From Clostridiales bacterium UBA1380 (GTDB lineage Bacteria > Bacillota > Clostridia > Oscillospirales > CAG-272): 15,042 bases of DNA. The DNA is taken from assembly GCA_002305445.1 (NCBI GenBank), contig DBRA01000039.1, forward strand, positions 771 through 15,812, written 5' to 3'. The position numbers were made by a program, and so were the translations under genes. Under the pieces are notes generated by a model. It searched no databases. It worked only from the letters and a program-made list of their open reading frames with translations, and was not told where the DNA came from. Numbering within the stretch: the first letter of the stretch is position 1; every line of letters starts with the position of its first letter. Below are positions 6,669 to 14,018 of the stretch, in pieces.

Positions 6669-7226
6669 GTGCCGAAAAACGACAATGTAAAGTCCGTGCG
6701 GCTGTACGAAAGCGTAAAAGCAGTCGCGGGAGCGGAAGCGGCGGACAAAACGGCGCAGACGCTGTACCTCTCAAGCTCCGCCGACTATAAGCGCAAGTGG
6801 AAATGGGCAAACGACGTCTGCGCGTATCTGGAGGAAAATTTCGACAGCGAGACCGTGAAAAAGATGCGCATGGGCTGCAGCTGCACGCCGCCGCCGAAAC
6901 TGATGGACGAAGGAAGAAAATTGTACCGCGAATCCGCCGCGCCCGACGAGTTCTGCGAGAAATTCGGCGCCGGCGCAGAAGGCGCGTTCCGGATATGGCA
7001 CGAGGACGGCGCGTTCAATTTCTCGTACCCGACCTGCTACTGCTCGTGCATCAAGCGCGCGGACGGAATCATATCGAAGACGTGGTGCCTTTGCACGCTC
7101 GGATATACGAAGGCGCTGTTCGACTATATCTTGGAGCGCGAGACCGACGTCGAGCTGCTCGAGAGCATAAAGACCGGCGGTGAAAAGTGCTCCATGCGCA
7201 TTACATACCGCGATCAGGCATTTTAA
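6669..7226 (+). CDS. Cysteine-rich protein with three CxC motifs (unrecognised; possibly DUF6144-like)
   Basis: The protein has 185 residues. The start is GTG with AAAGGG at 6655-6660 (8-base spacer); the more upstream ATG lies within the promoter. The N-terminal part is helical. Ten cysteines are present, most of them in CxC pairs: Cys70-Ser-Cys72 (GCSCTPPP), Cys123-x-Cys125-x-Cys127 (CYCSC), and Cys140-Leu-Cys142 (WCLCTLGY). Cys51, 96 and 174 are single. The C-terminal pattern (WCLCTLGYTKALFDYIL...ELLESIKTGGEKCSMRI) resembles the cysteine-containing ends of V4R / ATC-hydrolase-type proteins, where 'C.F.I' closes the domain. Clustered cysteines without a signal peptide suggest a cytoplasmic metal- or Fe-S-binding role. 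I do not recognise a defined function. No clear terminator is seen downstream. Confidence 0.65.
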   Translation: MPKNDNVKSVRLYESVKAVAGAEAADKTAQTLYLSSSADYKRKWKWANDVCAYLEENFDSETVKKMRMGCSCTPPPKLMDEGRKLYRESAAPDEFCEKFGAGAEGAFRIWHEDGAFNFSYPTCYCSCIKRADGIISKTWCLCTLGYTKALFDYILERETDVELLESIKTGGEKCSMRITYRDQAF

Positions 7227-7387
7227 TCGCCCGAAAATGCATCCTGCGCGGAGGGCAAAATGTAATCGTTCCCTTTTGATCTTGCCGCCGATTCCTGTAC
7301 CCGGTTACATAGTTTGCTGCGCCGACCGCTTCGCCCGCGGCGCGCATCCGATGGATTATATCTGCGCGACAGCGGAGCCGTGTTTAT

Positions 7388-8011
7388 TCATCTTGCCTGA
7401 ATTCCGCTTATCAGCAGCCGAATATGAGCTAAAAACTGTTCCTTTAAATCGAAGTCGGGATAATGGACACACCATTCATAGCTGACGCCCCGTAACGCCA
7501 TAACGAAATGACGCGAGAGCGTTTCCGCCGGCAACGCAGATATAAACTCCCCTCTTCGGATTCCTTTTTCCAATATGCCGCAAAGCATTATATAGAGCTC
7601 ACGTCCATAACCCTTGACCGAATCGGTATCTATGGTTCCGGCAAGTAAAAGCTGATAGACCGTTTTCATATTTTCATAACCGAGCGTATCGGAAAGCGTA
7701 TCAGAAATTTTCTCTGTCAAAGCCAACAGCACTGACGATGCGGTCATATCATCGGGCAAACTCTCCAAAAACGTCTTGTACCCGTTATCGGCTTTGGCAG
7801 TCTTCTCGGCAATTATAATCGCGGCCAGCTCATCCTTTGACGCGTAGTGAACATAAAACGCACCTTTGGAGATGCCCGCTTCGTCGGTTATATCCTCTAT
7901 GCTCACATCGGTGATATTTCGCTCGGTGAATAGCTTTTCGGCGATTTCGTATAGTTTCCTTTTGGTTTCGGCCCCCTGTACCTTTCTTTTATCGATTTTT
8001 TTCGCCCTCAT
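7388..8011 (-). CDS. TetR-family transcriptional regulator
   Basis: The protein has 207 residues, typical of TetR regulators. The frame opens at an earlier ATG (8056), but the ATG at 8011 has GGGAGAGG (8018-8025) six bases upstream and the earlier one has no ribosome site, so 8011 is chosen. The DNA-binding domain is at the N-terminus (about residues 15-62): KRKLYEIAEKLFTERNITDVSIEDITDEAGISKGAFYVHYASKDEL, given here only as family evidence by its key parts VSIEDI, EAGISKGAFYVHY and SKDEL. The C-terminal ~140 residues are the variable helical ligand-binding and dimerisation domain. Its leader contains a 21-bp inverted repeat between two promoters, a good candidate for its own operator. It is divergent from the SLH protein gene. 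The ligand is unknown. Confidence 0.93.
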   Translation of the reverse strand: MRAKKIDKRKVQGAETKRKLYEIAEKLFTERNITDVSIEDITDEAGISKGAFYVHYASKDELAAIIIAEKTAKADNGYKTFLESLPDDMTASSVLLALTEKISDTLSDTLGYENMKTVYQLLLAGTIDTDSVKGYGRELYIMLCGILEKGIRRGEFISALPAETLSRHFVMALRGVSYEWCVHYPDFDLKEQFLAHIRLLISGIQAR

Positions 8012-8042
8012 TCTGATCCTCTCCCGTATCGGCGTTTCCGTA

Positions 8043-8071
8043 TTGACTTTTTCCATGAAAGTATGTATAAT
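8043..8071 (+). promoter_or_regulatory. Near-consensus plus-strand promoter inside the tetR leader
   Basis: TTGACT (8043-8048), a 17-base spacer and TATAAT (8066-8071) point towards the SLH gene. The start would be near 8078, giving a leader of about 165 bases. Its position in the leader of tetR means its transcript and the tetR transcript overlap in antisense. Confidence 0.75.
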
Positions 8072-8083
8072 ACGACATTGATG

Positions 8084-8104
8084 ACCGCATTTACTGAATG
8101 CGGT
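8084..8104. promoter_or_regulatory. 21-bp perfect inverted repeat, candidate TetR operator (or early terminator)
   Basis: ACCGCATT (8084-8091) and AATGCGGT (8097-8104) are perfect 8-base arms around a 5-base centre. The repeat starts at about +6 of the plus promoter and about +4 of the minus promoter, so a protein bound here would block both. A T run follows on the plus strand (8104-8108), giving the look of a terminator, but it would end an RNA of only about 30 bases. The operator reading is preferred. Confidence 0.6.
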
Positions 8105-8114
8105 TTTTGATTAG

Positions 8115-8143
8115 AGTATATCATCTGTATGCCGAAAGTTCAA
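8115..8143 (-). promoter_or_regulatory. Promoter of the tetR gene
   Basis: On the minus strand, TTGAAC (8138-8143), a 17-base spacer and TATACT (8115-8120) give a good sigma-A promoter. The start would be near 8108, with a leader of about 97 bases that begins with the inverted repeat. Confidence 0.7.
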
Positions 8144-8242
8144 GGGGAAATTCAGGTCTTCATGTTCTCGATCTCCGGCTGCATGAAGAACGCGGAGCGT
8201 TTGAATACGATTTTATATAGATAAGATGCGGGAGGACATGGT

Positions 8243-11200
8243 ATGAGAAGCCATAAAGCAGGCAGAAGAGTTTTTTCCATGATATTGTCTTTTGTCATGT
8301 TATTCTCGGTATTTACCCCTGATGTTATGGCTGCCGCTTTAAAACAGGTCGGCACAGCGGAAAAAGCCGCGCAGGAAAGCACGGAACCCGAGATTCCGTT
8401 TGGAGATGTCGGGGAGGACAGCTGGTATTACGAGGCGGTGCAGTACGCCTACGCCAACGGATTTTTCAACGGCATCGATGCAAATATCTTCGCGCCGGAC
8501 GGTGAAATGACTCGCGGCATGTTTGTCACCGTGTTGAGCCGGATGGCGGGCATAAACCGAGCCGCATATGCGGGCAAATCCGTTTTCAGCGATGTGCCCG
8601 CTGACGCGTGGTACGCTCCGGGCGTCGCATGGGCGTCGAAGCACGGCATCACAGTCGGAGTGGGAAATAATCTGTTCGACCCGGACGGTATTATCACCCG
8701 CGAGCAGATGGCAGTATTCTTCGTGCGCTACTTTGAAATTTTCGGGGTAGAATACGATACCGGAGCCGATATTACATCCGTTCCGGCGGATATTGACGAC
8801 GTATCGCCATGGGCGCGGGACTCGGTTTTGAAGCTATGGAAAGCCGGCCTGCTGATCGGCGACGGCATTAACTTCAATCCCAAAAGAAACGCAAGCCGCG
8901 CCCATGTCGCTGCGTTATGTATGCGCACCGACAAGGCGGTGGCGACTTGGTACAAGGAACCGGGCGTCCCCTCCGACAGAACCGGCGTCAGTTCCGACGA
9001 TATACAGACGCCCGAACCATCGCCCGGGCAAACGCCTTCCCCCAATCACGGCGATTCCGGCGGCGGCTCAGACGGAGGCGATAGCGGCGGCGCTGTTGAA
9101 CCCGAGCCGACGGGGCCGGAGATCGGGATATACTCGATTACCGGCGTCGGAGCTTCGGCAGGCACTCATCAAGTGACTGCCGAGGTGTCAACTATGGACG
9201 AATGCTACCTCGAAATCGTGGTTTATGAGGATGACCCCGACAGCGCCGTCGTGCTCGACCGGCAGAGAGTCAGCGTTAAGGGCGACTCAGACATGGCGAC
9301 CGTTGAGATATCCATGCCGAAAGAGCTGCCGAGATACTTCGGAATAGCGGCGAGCCTTGTCGACTCTCGCGGCAATCGGCTCTGCGATCCGTACTATCTC
9401 ATAGAGTTCACAAAGATGTATGAGGAATTTGAAAGCAAGACCGAGGCCGACTTCGACGCCGACAAGGTGATCGGTCTCGACGACAATTCCGAAGAAAATT
9501 TTGCGGTTATAAAAGACGATGTAATAATGATAACCGCGGGGGATAAAGGCGCAAATAAATTACTTTCCAGGGATGGGAACACCTACGTCTTCGACGATGC
9601 CGACACTGTCCTGGCCGGCCTGAGCGTTGGCAGTAAAATAGTAGTCGTGAGCGAAGACGGCAGCGATTTTTACATAATCGAAATTGCGAGCATAATCAGC
9701 GGCGAAGAAGGTACGCTCACAATAATATCGACTGATAAACCGACAATAGTGGATTTTTTTGATCATGTCAATATCAGTGTGACGGAGTATATGGACGACC
9801 CCGAAGAACTGGCGGGAATGAACGTTTCCTTTGCCGATGAAGATTACGCGTCTTCGGGTATCATGAGATCGGCCGCGCTCAGCGAAGAGCGCGCGATGCT
9901 CGGCGCCGTCAGATCGCCCTCGCTCAGCAAAGACTATCCCATGAAGAAAAGCCTTAATAAGGTTTATGGGAGCGGCGGCTCCAATCTGGAGCTCAACGCC
10001 TTGGTCGGCCTGCGCGTCTATATAACAGCCGACATCGACTATTCCATCGATTGGAAATGGGGCTTCATACCTGTAGGGCTGGAATTATACGCCAAGCTCG
10101 GAGTGGGGGTCGAATCGGAAATCGATGCCGTAGCGGCCGCGACGAGCAAGCCCGGCGCGGACAATAAACCGCTTGAAATATCCATCTACTCCAGCTCATA
10201 CAATATAGGCTACGGGTTTACAGGCAAGCTCGACGCGAAGCTGGTCGTCGACTGGTCCGCTTACGCCGAGGGCGAGGTAAATATCAAGGCTTCGGCCGAA
10301 TGCGGCATCATATACAACGACGGAAGCATCTCGACATATAAAAAAATCAACGGGCCGAAACTGGAGCCGAAGTTTGAGGGCAAAATAACGCTCAGCATAG
10401 GGCCTAAGCTCTCGGCATCAATCGAATGGCTGGGCGGCGTCGTGGACGCAACGCTTTGGATTCATCCGAAAGCGGTGTTGAATGCCAACGCATACTACGC
10501 CCCGGAACGCCTGCCCACCAACGTCGCTTCCCGCCACGAGTGCGGCGGATGTATCAACGGCACCGTCGACTTTGTGATCGACGCGGGATTCGAGGCTACA
10601 TACGACATAGAAATATGGGACGGCACGCTGTTTGAAAAGACCTACCCGGAAATATACAAAAATCGTATCCTCACTTTCTACTGCTCCTTTGCCAACAGCG
10701 ATAGCAGCATCCACGGGGGCAGGGTCGTGTTTGGCACGGGCATATGCCCGAACGTCACTTACAAAACGACGTTTTATGCGCGCAATAGCGACGGATACTT
10801 TTTGAACAACGCGAAATTCACCGTTAAAAACAGCGCCGGAACGACGGTGGCGGCCGGAAACGGAGACCCCTCAGCTTTCGGTGAATTCGCAACCTATTTG
10901 AATAACGGAAATTACATGGTGTCAGCAGAAGCCGCCGGCGAGATATTTCCGACAAAATCATTAAAAATTTCATCGCTTTCCAGCAGTGTTTTGCTTGAAT
11001 CGAACAGCGTCCGCGTGACCGGCATATCGCTCAACACAACTCAGGTCACGCTGCCCGTCGGCGGTACGTATACCTTCTCCGCCGCAGTCCGGCCCGCAAA
11101 CGCAACCAATCAATTGACGTATTGGATGAGCGAAGATACGCGCGTAGCGACAGTTGACGAAGACGGAAAGGTCACGGCAGTAGGCTTCGGCACGACGACC

Positions 11201-12589
11201 ATCACAGCGATCACAAATGAAGCCGGAAAATACGCAACCGCTTCAGTAGCGGTGGGGATACCGGCTGACGGTGTGAGCTTAGATCAATCCAGACTGACTT
11301 TATACACCGGACACACCGGCACTCTGACAGCGGCTGTCAGCCCGTCCGACGCCACGAATAAAAAGATCATATGGTCAAGCAACAATGAATTTGTCGCCGC
11401 CGTCAGCGATACCGGCACTGTAAACGCAGTCTCCGCGGGACTGGCGACAATAATGGCAAGAAGTGAAGACGGCGGTTTCACCGCAAGCTGTCTTGTCGTA
11501 GTAAAGGAAGCCGCCGAGCAATCCGCTCTGTCCATTGTCGACCCCGGCGCGAAGACCTACGGAGACGCGGATTTCGATCTGTCTGCCGCAGGCGGCAGCG
11601 GTACGGGAGCGGTGACTTATTCCGTAGTCGGAGAAAGCGATGTAATCAGCATCACCGGCAATACGGTTAAAATCCTTAAGGCCGGGACTGCCGCGATAAC
11701 GGCGACGAAAGACGGCGACGATGATTACCGGCCGCAAACATCGTCTCCGCTGACGATCACGGTGAATAAACGGGAACTCGACAGCGTCACATTGAGCATA
11801 GACGACGTTGTATACAGCGGTTATGCCCAAGAGCCCGCTCCGATGTTATCCGGCGGCGGCGGGATTACCGCCTCGGACTATATCGCGGCTTACTCAGACA
11901 ACATAGACGCGGGAGAGGCGACCGTGACGATAACGGCGGCTCCGGACGGCAACTATTCGGGAACACAGACAGTGCATTTTACGATAAAGAAGGCCGAACT
12001 GACCGTCAGAGCGGACAGCAAGCAGATAGTTTCCGGCAGCCCGGCTCCGACATACACATACTCGTTTTACGGATTCGTATTCAACGATGACGAAAGCGTG
12101 ATTTCGGGAGAACCGACCCTGACATGCGATTATCAACAGGGAGACGTGGACAGCGCTTATTCAATCGTGATTTCGCAGGGTGCTCTCACGGCAGCAAACT
12201 ATGCTTTTACTTTCGATAACGGTGTTCTGACGGTGGGCGACGGCGCTTCAGACTCGTATTTCAGGGATGTCAAAGTCACCATCGGCGGCGATACCGAAAA
12301 TATCTACCTCTTTAATGGCAACTACACGCTCGATGCATCGTATGAGTCCGAAAATAAAAACATAGCGGTTTTTGTATATTACCTTTCGACGTTCATCACA
12401 GATGAAGAGTTGAAACTGCTTGAAGGGGAAACATCTCTCGCGCTTACGTTTAATCATGACAATCTGCATTGTACCATTAATATCGAATTAACGTTTGAGA
12501 CAGCTTTCGATTACTCCGAAGCGAGCATTTGGACCCTTACCGCGGCGCTCCGAAAAGTGTCGTTTGCAATTGACGAACCCGAACCGTAA
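8243..12589 (+). CDS. Large SLH-anchored surface protein with Big_2 and MBG-type domains
   Basis: The protein has 1448 residues. The ATG follows GGGAGGA (8230-8236) by 6 bases. A signal peptide (about 1-31, ending VMAAA) directs export. Three SLH domains follow (about 53-103, 114-165, 182-228), with the motifs FGDVGEDSWYYEAVQYAY, FSDVPADAWYAPGVAWA and the TRE/TRG turns; they bind secondary cell-wall polymers. A Pro/Gly/Ser/Glu-rich linker spans ~255-293. The middle (about 300-900) is beta-rich and unassigned, with a CGGC pair. Two Big_2 Ig-like domains are at ~923-1003 and ~1010-1090 (VTGISLNTTQVTLPVGG, VSLDQSRLTLYTG). MBG-type repeats follow at ~1097-1333 (KTYGDADF, LTVRADSKQIVSG), then a unique ~115-residue tail. 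There is no LPxTG sorting signal. It is likely an adhesin or S-layer-associated protein. No clear terminator is seen. Confidence 0.92.
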   Translation: MRSHKAGRRVFSMILSFVMLFSVFTPDVMAAALKQVGTAEKAAQESTEPEIPFGDVGEDSWYYEAVQYAYANGFFNGIDANIFAPDGEMTRGMFVTVLSRMAGINRAAYAGKSVFSDVPADAWYAPGVAWASKHGITVGVGNNLFDPDGIITREQMAVFFVRYFEIFGVEYDTGADITSVPADIDDVSPWARDSVLKLWKAGLLIGDGINFNPKRNASRAHVAALCMRTDKAVATWYKEPGVPSDRTGVSSDDIQTPEPSPGQTPSPNHGDSGGGSDGGDSGGAVEPEPTGPEIGIYSITGVGASAGTHQVTAEVSTMDECYLEIVVYEDDPDSAVVLDRQRVSVKGDSDMATVEISMPKELPRYFGIAASLVDSRGNRLCDPYYLIEFTKMYEEFESKTEADFDADKVIGLDDNSEENFAVIKDDVIMITAGDKGANKLLSRDGNTYVFDDADTVLAGLSVGSKIVVVSEDGSDFYIIEIASIISGEEGTLTIISTDKPTIVDFFDHVNISVTEYMDDPEELAGMNVSFADEDYASSGIMRSAALSEERAMLGAVRSPSLSKDYPMKKSLNKVYGSGGSNLELNALVGLRVYITADIDYSIDWKWGFIPVGLELYAKLGVGVESEIDAVAAATSKPGADNKPLEISIYSSSYNIGYGFTGKLDAKLVVDWSAYAEGEVNIKASAECGIIYNDGSISTYKKINGPKLEPKFEGKITLSIGPKLSASIEWLGGVVDATLWIHPKAVLNANAYYAPERLPTNVASRHECGGCINGTVDFVIDAGFEATYDIEIWDGTLFEKTYPEIYKNRILTFYCSFANSDSSIHGGRVVFGTGICPNVTYKTTFYARNSDGYFLNNAKFTVKNSAGTTVAAGNGDPSAFGEFATYLNNGNYMVSAEAAGEIFPTKSLKISSLSSSVLLESNSVRVTGISLNTTQVTLPVGGTYTFSAAVRPANATNQLTYWMSEDTRVATVDEDGKVTAVGFGTTTITAITNEAGKYATASVAVGIPADGVSLDQSRLTLYTGHTGTLTAAVSPSDATNKKIIWSSNNEFVAAVSDTGTVNAVSAGLATIMARSEDGGFTASCLVVVKEAAEQSALSIVDPGAKTYGDADFDLSAAGGSGTGAVTYSVVGESDVISITGNTVKILKAGTAAITATKDGDDDYRPQTSSPLTITVNKRELDSVTLSIDDVVYSGYAQEPAPMLSGGGGITASDYIAAYSDNIDAGEATVTITAAPDGNYSGTQTVHFTIKKAELTVRADSKQIVSGSPAPTYTYSFYGFVFNDDESVISGEPTLTCDYQQGDVDSAYSIVISQGALTAANYAFTFDNGVLTVGDGASDSYFRDVKVTIGGDTENIYLFNGNYTLDASYESENKNIAVFVYYLSTFITDEELKLLEGETSLALTFNHDNLHCTINIELTFETAFDYSEASIWTLTAALRKVSFAIDEPEP

Positions 12590-12887
12590 ATGATTCGGTT
12601 CCGGCCGCAGGGCTGCGCGTATGACGGCGTCATCGGCGGCCGATATTCGGTTACTTATTCCCTTTTAACGCACTTGCATTTTCCGACAACATATCGTATT
12701 ATATACTTATTATATGGAATCATAATCCGTCAGTTTTTATATTTTTCCGGCGAACCGGGGAATCGGCCGAGGTTTTCGCAAGAATAAATGCAGATTCGCA
12801 AATAATCGGATTCCGCCGCATTCATCGGGTCGAAAATGTAGTATAATATCAGTCGGAACAGTGCAAAATATAAAGGAGGATAAAAAT
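12590..12887. other. Intergenic stretch with a -10 for the flavoprotein gene
   Basis: No convincing gene is seen. A 65-codon frame begins at the ATG directly after the SLH-protein stop but has no ribosome site and no recognisable content. A TATAAT at 12842-12847 is the probable -10 of the next gene. The -35 is weak (TTCATC at 12821-12826, 15 bases away). Confidence 0.5.
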
Positions 12888-13472
12888 ATGAAGACCGTTA
12901 TCGTTTATAATCACCCGTTCAGCGGAAGCCTCTGCCACGCATTGCTCGAATCGGCGAGGGACGGCGCGAAAAAAGCCGGCTACGACGTCGATGTGATCGA
13001 TCTCGACGCCGATAAATTCAACCCCGTCATGAACGAGGAGGAGCTCAGGGGCTTTCTCCGCCATGAGATGATCGACCCGCAGGCAAAGGACTATTTTGAA
13101 AGGATCCGCGGCGCGAATCATCTGATCATGATATTCCCGATCTGGTGGGGTCTGATGCCCGCGCTGATGAAGGGCTTCATCGACAAGGTCGTGTTCCCGG
13201 GCGCCTTCTACGAAATGCCCGAGGACGCGACGACGATGACTCCCCTGCTGCCGAATCTGAAGGTGACGATAATCACCACCATGAACACGCCGGCCGACAT
13301 ATACAGAGATTACTTCGGCGACGCGATATACAAGGCGCTTGTCAACGACACGTTCAACAATGTCGGCATCAAAAACGTCGAATGGGTCAGCTTCAACATG
13401 GTCAAGTTCAGCACGGAGGAACAGCGCAGGGAGTGGCTCGAGAAGGCGGCGCAGGTCGGCGCGAAAAAGTAA
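12888..13472 (+). CDS. NAD(P)H-dependent flavoprotein oxidoreductase (NQO1/MdaB-like)
   Basis: The protein has 194 residues. The ATG has AGGAGG (12874-12879) 8 bases upstream; an in-frame GTG at 12861 lies before that ribosome site and is rejected. MKTVIVYNHPFSGSLCHALL is the first strand and FMN/FAD phosphate loop (HPxxGS) of the flavodoxin_2 family, followed by VIDLDADKFNPVM. The segment IFPIWWGLMPALMKGFIDKVVFPGAFYE (about 91-118) matches the P-x-WW-x-x-PA-xx-KGF-x-D motif of NAD(P)H:quinone oxidoreductases. Members reduce quinones or other electrophiles by two electrons in the cytoplasm and guard against oxidative stress. It appears to be a single-gene unit with its own -10 and terminator. 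Confidence 0.9.
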   Translation: MKTVIVYNHPFSGSLCHALLESARDGAKKAGYDVDVIDLDADKFNPVMNEEELRGFLRHEMIDPQAKDYFERIRGANHLIMIFPIWWGLMPALMKGFIDKVVFPGAFYEMPEDATTMTPLLPNLKVTIITTMNTPADIYRDYFGDAIYKALVNDTFNNVGIKNVEWVSFNMVKFSTEEQRREWLEKAAQVGAKK

Positions 13473-13566
13473 GCCGAGGGCAGAAAAAAGCGCAGGGCAG
13501 ATACAAGTCTGACACCGCACATGATAAACGCGAAACACAAAAAGTCATAAACAATCTCAACGGTAT

Positions 13567-13603
13567 AAAAAGTCCGGCAGCCGAACGGCTGCCGGACTTT
13601 TTT
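13567..13603. terminator. Strong bidirectional intrinsic terminator
   Basis: Arms of 12 bases (13571-13582 and 13587-13598) pair perfectly around a GAAC loop. T5 follows on the plus strand, and A-rich sequence upstream gives T5 on the minus strand. It ends the flavoprotein gene and would also end minus-strand transcripts from the tRNA-like element. Confidence 0.93.
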
Positions 13604-13764
13604 GCGCATAGAGGAAGGGATTCGAACCCTTGTGCGGTTTTCCATTCCGGCTCGTGCTTTATTTCATCGTTCCGCACCAGCACGATAAAGGTTCCGACGC
13701 CGAAAGTATCGGACAGAGCAAGCCCGCAGCCCGTACCGGCCAAGCTCGGCAACCCTTTCCGCGC
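13604..13764 (-). other. tRNA-like 3' end (T-arm plus acceptor strand) with no normal 5' half
   Basis: On the minus strand a 5-bp T-stem AAGGG/CCCTT closes the loop TTCGAAT (13615-13631), which is the exact bacterial T-arm consensus. It is followed by a would-be acceptor strand CCTCTAT and then GCGC, with no CCA, and 1-3 bases later by the terminator. No fitting 5' acceptor strand occurs at tRNA distance (75-95 bases). Further upstream on the minus strand, GCGCGGAAAGG (13754-13764) pairs imperfectly with CCTCTATGCGC (13604-13614) and precedes a D-arm-like GTTGCCGAGCTTGG. The span of 161 bases is too long for an ordinary tRNA. It may be a tRNA remnant, an attachment-site fragment, or a structured RNA with a tRNA-like end. 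Confidence 0.45.
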
Positions 13765-13814
13765 CGGGAAAAACAGTCTATTTACCGCCCGGCGCGGTCG
13801 CCCGGCCCGCACCG
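13765..13814. other. Short stretch without recognised features
   Basis: The sequence is GC-rich with the imperfect repeat CCCGGCGCGG / CCGCGCCGGG around 13761-13805. No gene is supported. Confidence 0.3.
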
Positions 13815-14018
13815 TTACACAGTCCGAGATAATACCGTATCAATATCGATTTCATCCGTAAACAGTGCAGCCATACGCGCGGGAAAGCTTTTGCATATTT
13901 CGTACAGTGCTTGATGCGTCGTCTCAACTCTGTCAAACCCGCTATATAACGCTTCGTTCAGAAAATATATCTCGATATAGATAAAATACAGTTCATCACT
14001 TTTTATTTTTTCAACCAC
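13815..14018 (-). CDS. Small hypothetical protein (67 residues)
   Basis: The frame starts at a GTG that overlaps the last codons of the DUF6273 gene by 16 bases and ends in TAA. The composition is natural for a helical soluble protein (EKIKSDELYFIYIEIYFLNEAL, cited by its aromatic- and acid-rich first helix; then GFDRVETTHQALYEICKSF). No ribosome site is visible before the GTG, so translation would depend on coupling to the upstream gene, as the overlap suggests. I recognise no family. It could also be a chance frame or a remnant of a longer gene. Confidence 0.4.
   Translation of the reverse strand: MVEKIKSDELYFIYIEIYFLNEALYSGFDRVETTHQALYEICKSFPARMAALFTDEIDIDTVLSRTV

Noticed and set aside
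8084..8108. Ordinary transcription terminator before the SLH gene
   Set aside because: The hairpin begins only about 6 bases after the plus-strand start point, and no gene upstream on the plus strand needs it; an operator role fits better, although termination cannot be excluded.
8152..8222. Possible gene remnant (frame reading HVLDLRLHEERGAFEYDFI) before the SLH gene
   Set aside because: It is only about 20 codons, has no start or ribosome site and matches nothing I know; chance is the simpler reading. The 8-base inverted repeat at 8157-8189 there has no T run.
12590..12787. 65-codon ORF directly after the SLH protein stop
   Set aside because: There is no ribosome site, the composition is unconvincing, and the adjacent ATG after TAA is likely chance.
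13408..13812. Minus-strand ORF of 134 codons
   Set aside because: It reads through the perfect terminator and the tRNA-like T-arm (the peptide GFESLPLC is the usual translation of a T-arm), so it is not a real gene.
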